Positions 7,439 to 7,496 of a DNA stretch of 7,496 nt are shown one piece after another. How positions within the stretch are numbered: the first letter of the stretch is position 1; each line of letters begins with the position of its first letter. The position numbers and the translations under genes were made by a program. The notes beneath the pieces are model-generated. The model did not search any database. It saw nothing but the letters and a program-made list of their open reading frames with translations, and was not told where the DNA came from. The DNA comes from Bacteroidia bacterium (GTDB taxonomy: Bacteria; Bacteroidota; Bacteroidia; Flavobacteriales; Flavobacteriaceae). The stretch spans positions 1 to 7,496 of the forward strand of contig JAUIAA010000103.1 in the NCBI GenBank assembly GCA_030425715.1. Reading direction: 5' to 3'.

Positions 7439-7496
7439 TGTTGTTATTAAACAAATTAGATTTATTTTAGGTTATCTTGAATCGACTGTAAAAGAT

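Noticed and set aside
7452..7459. Promoter -7 element (CTAATTTG on the minus strand) for the small lipoprotein
   Set aside because: It deviates from TAnnTTTG at two key positions and no TTG element lies at a suitable distance within the 58 bp available; the promoter is probably beyond the window edge.

Overview
The window looks like chromosomal DNA from a member of the Bacteroidota, most likely a flavobacterium. The evidence is an AT-rich sequence, A/T-rich leaders without Shine-Dalgarno motifs, a SusC/SusD outer-membrane pair, and lipoproteins typical of the phylum. All four genes lie on the minus strand, so transcription runs from high to low coordinates. I see no convincing + strand gene, tRNA, rRNA, CRISPR array or insertion sequence.

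In transcription order the layout is as follows. (1) 7438-6950 is a small lipoprotein of unknown function. (2) 6949-6675 is a very AT-rich gap with a short dyad and only weak promoter candidates. (3) 6674-3567 is a full-length SusC/RagA-type TonB-dependent transporter. (4) After 11 bp, 3555-2068 is a SusD-like surface lipoprotein of the SusD-like_2 type. (5) A 97-bp gap holds an AT-rich 18-bp dyad and a perfect 16-bp-stem intrinsic terminator. (6) From 1970 to the window edge runs a truncated FG-GAP/VCBS-repeat protein with an ASPIC/UnbV domain. This last gene has no stop inside the window; 656 codons are visible.

SusC and SusD should form one outer-membrane uptake complex: SusD as the ligand-binding lid, SusC as the TonB-driven barrel. 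The repeat protein is a frequent neighbour of such pairs in flavobacteria and is presumably an exported accessory protein, but its role is not known. No glycoside hydrolase, peptidase, sulfatase, sigma/anti-sigma pair or other regulator is present here, so the substrate cannot be named.

I found no clearly new system. The points most worth a second look are the strong terminator ending only 16 nt before the start codon of the repeat protein, the dyad just after the susD stop, and the seven regularly conserved Ca-binding loops followed by what looks like the start of a second repeat set cut by the window edge.
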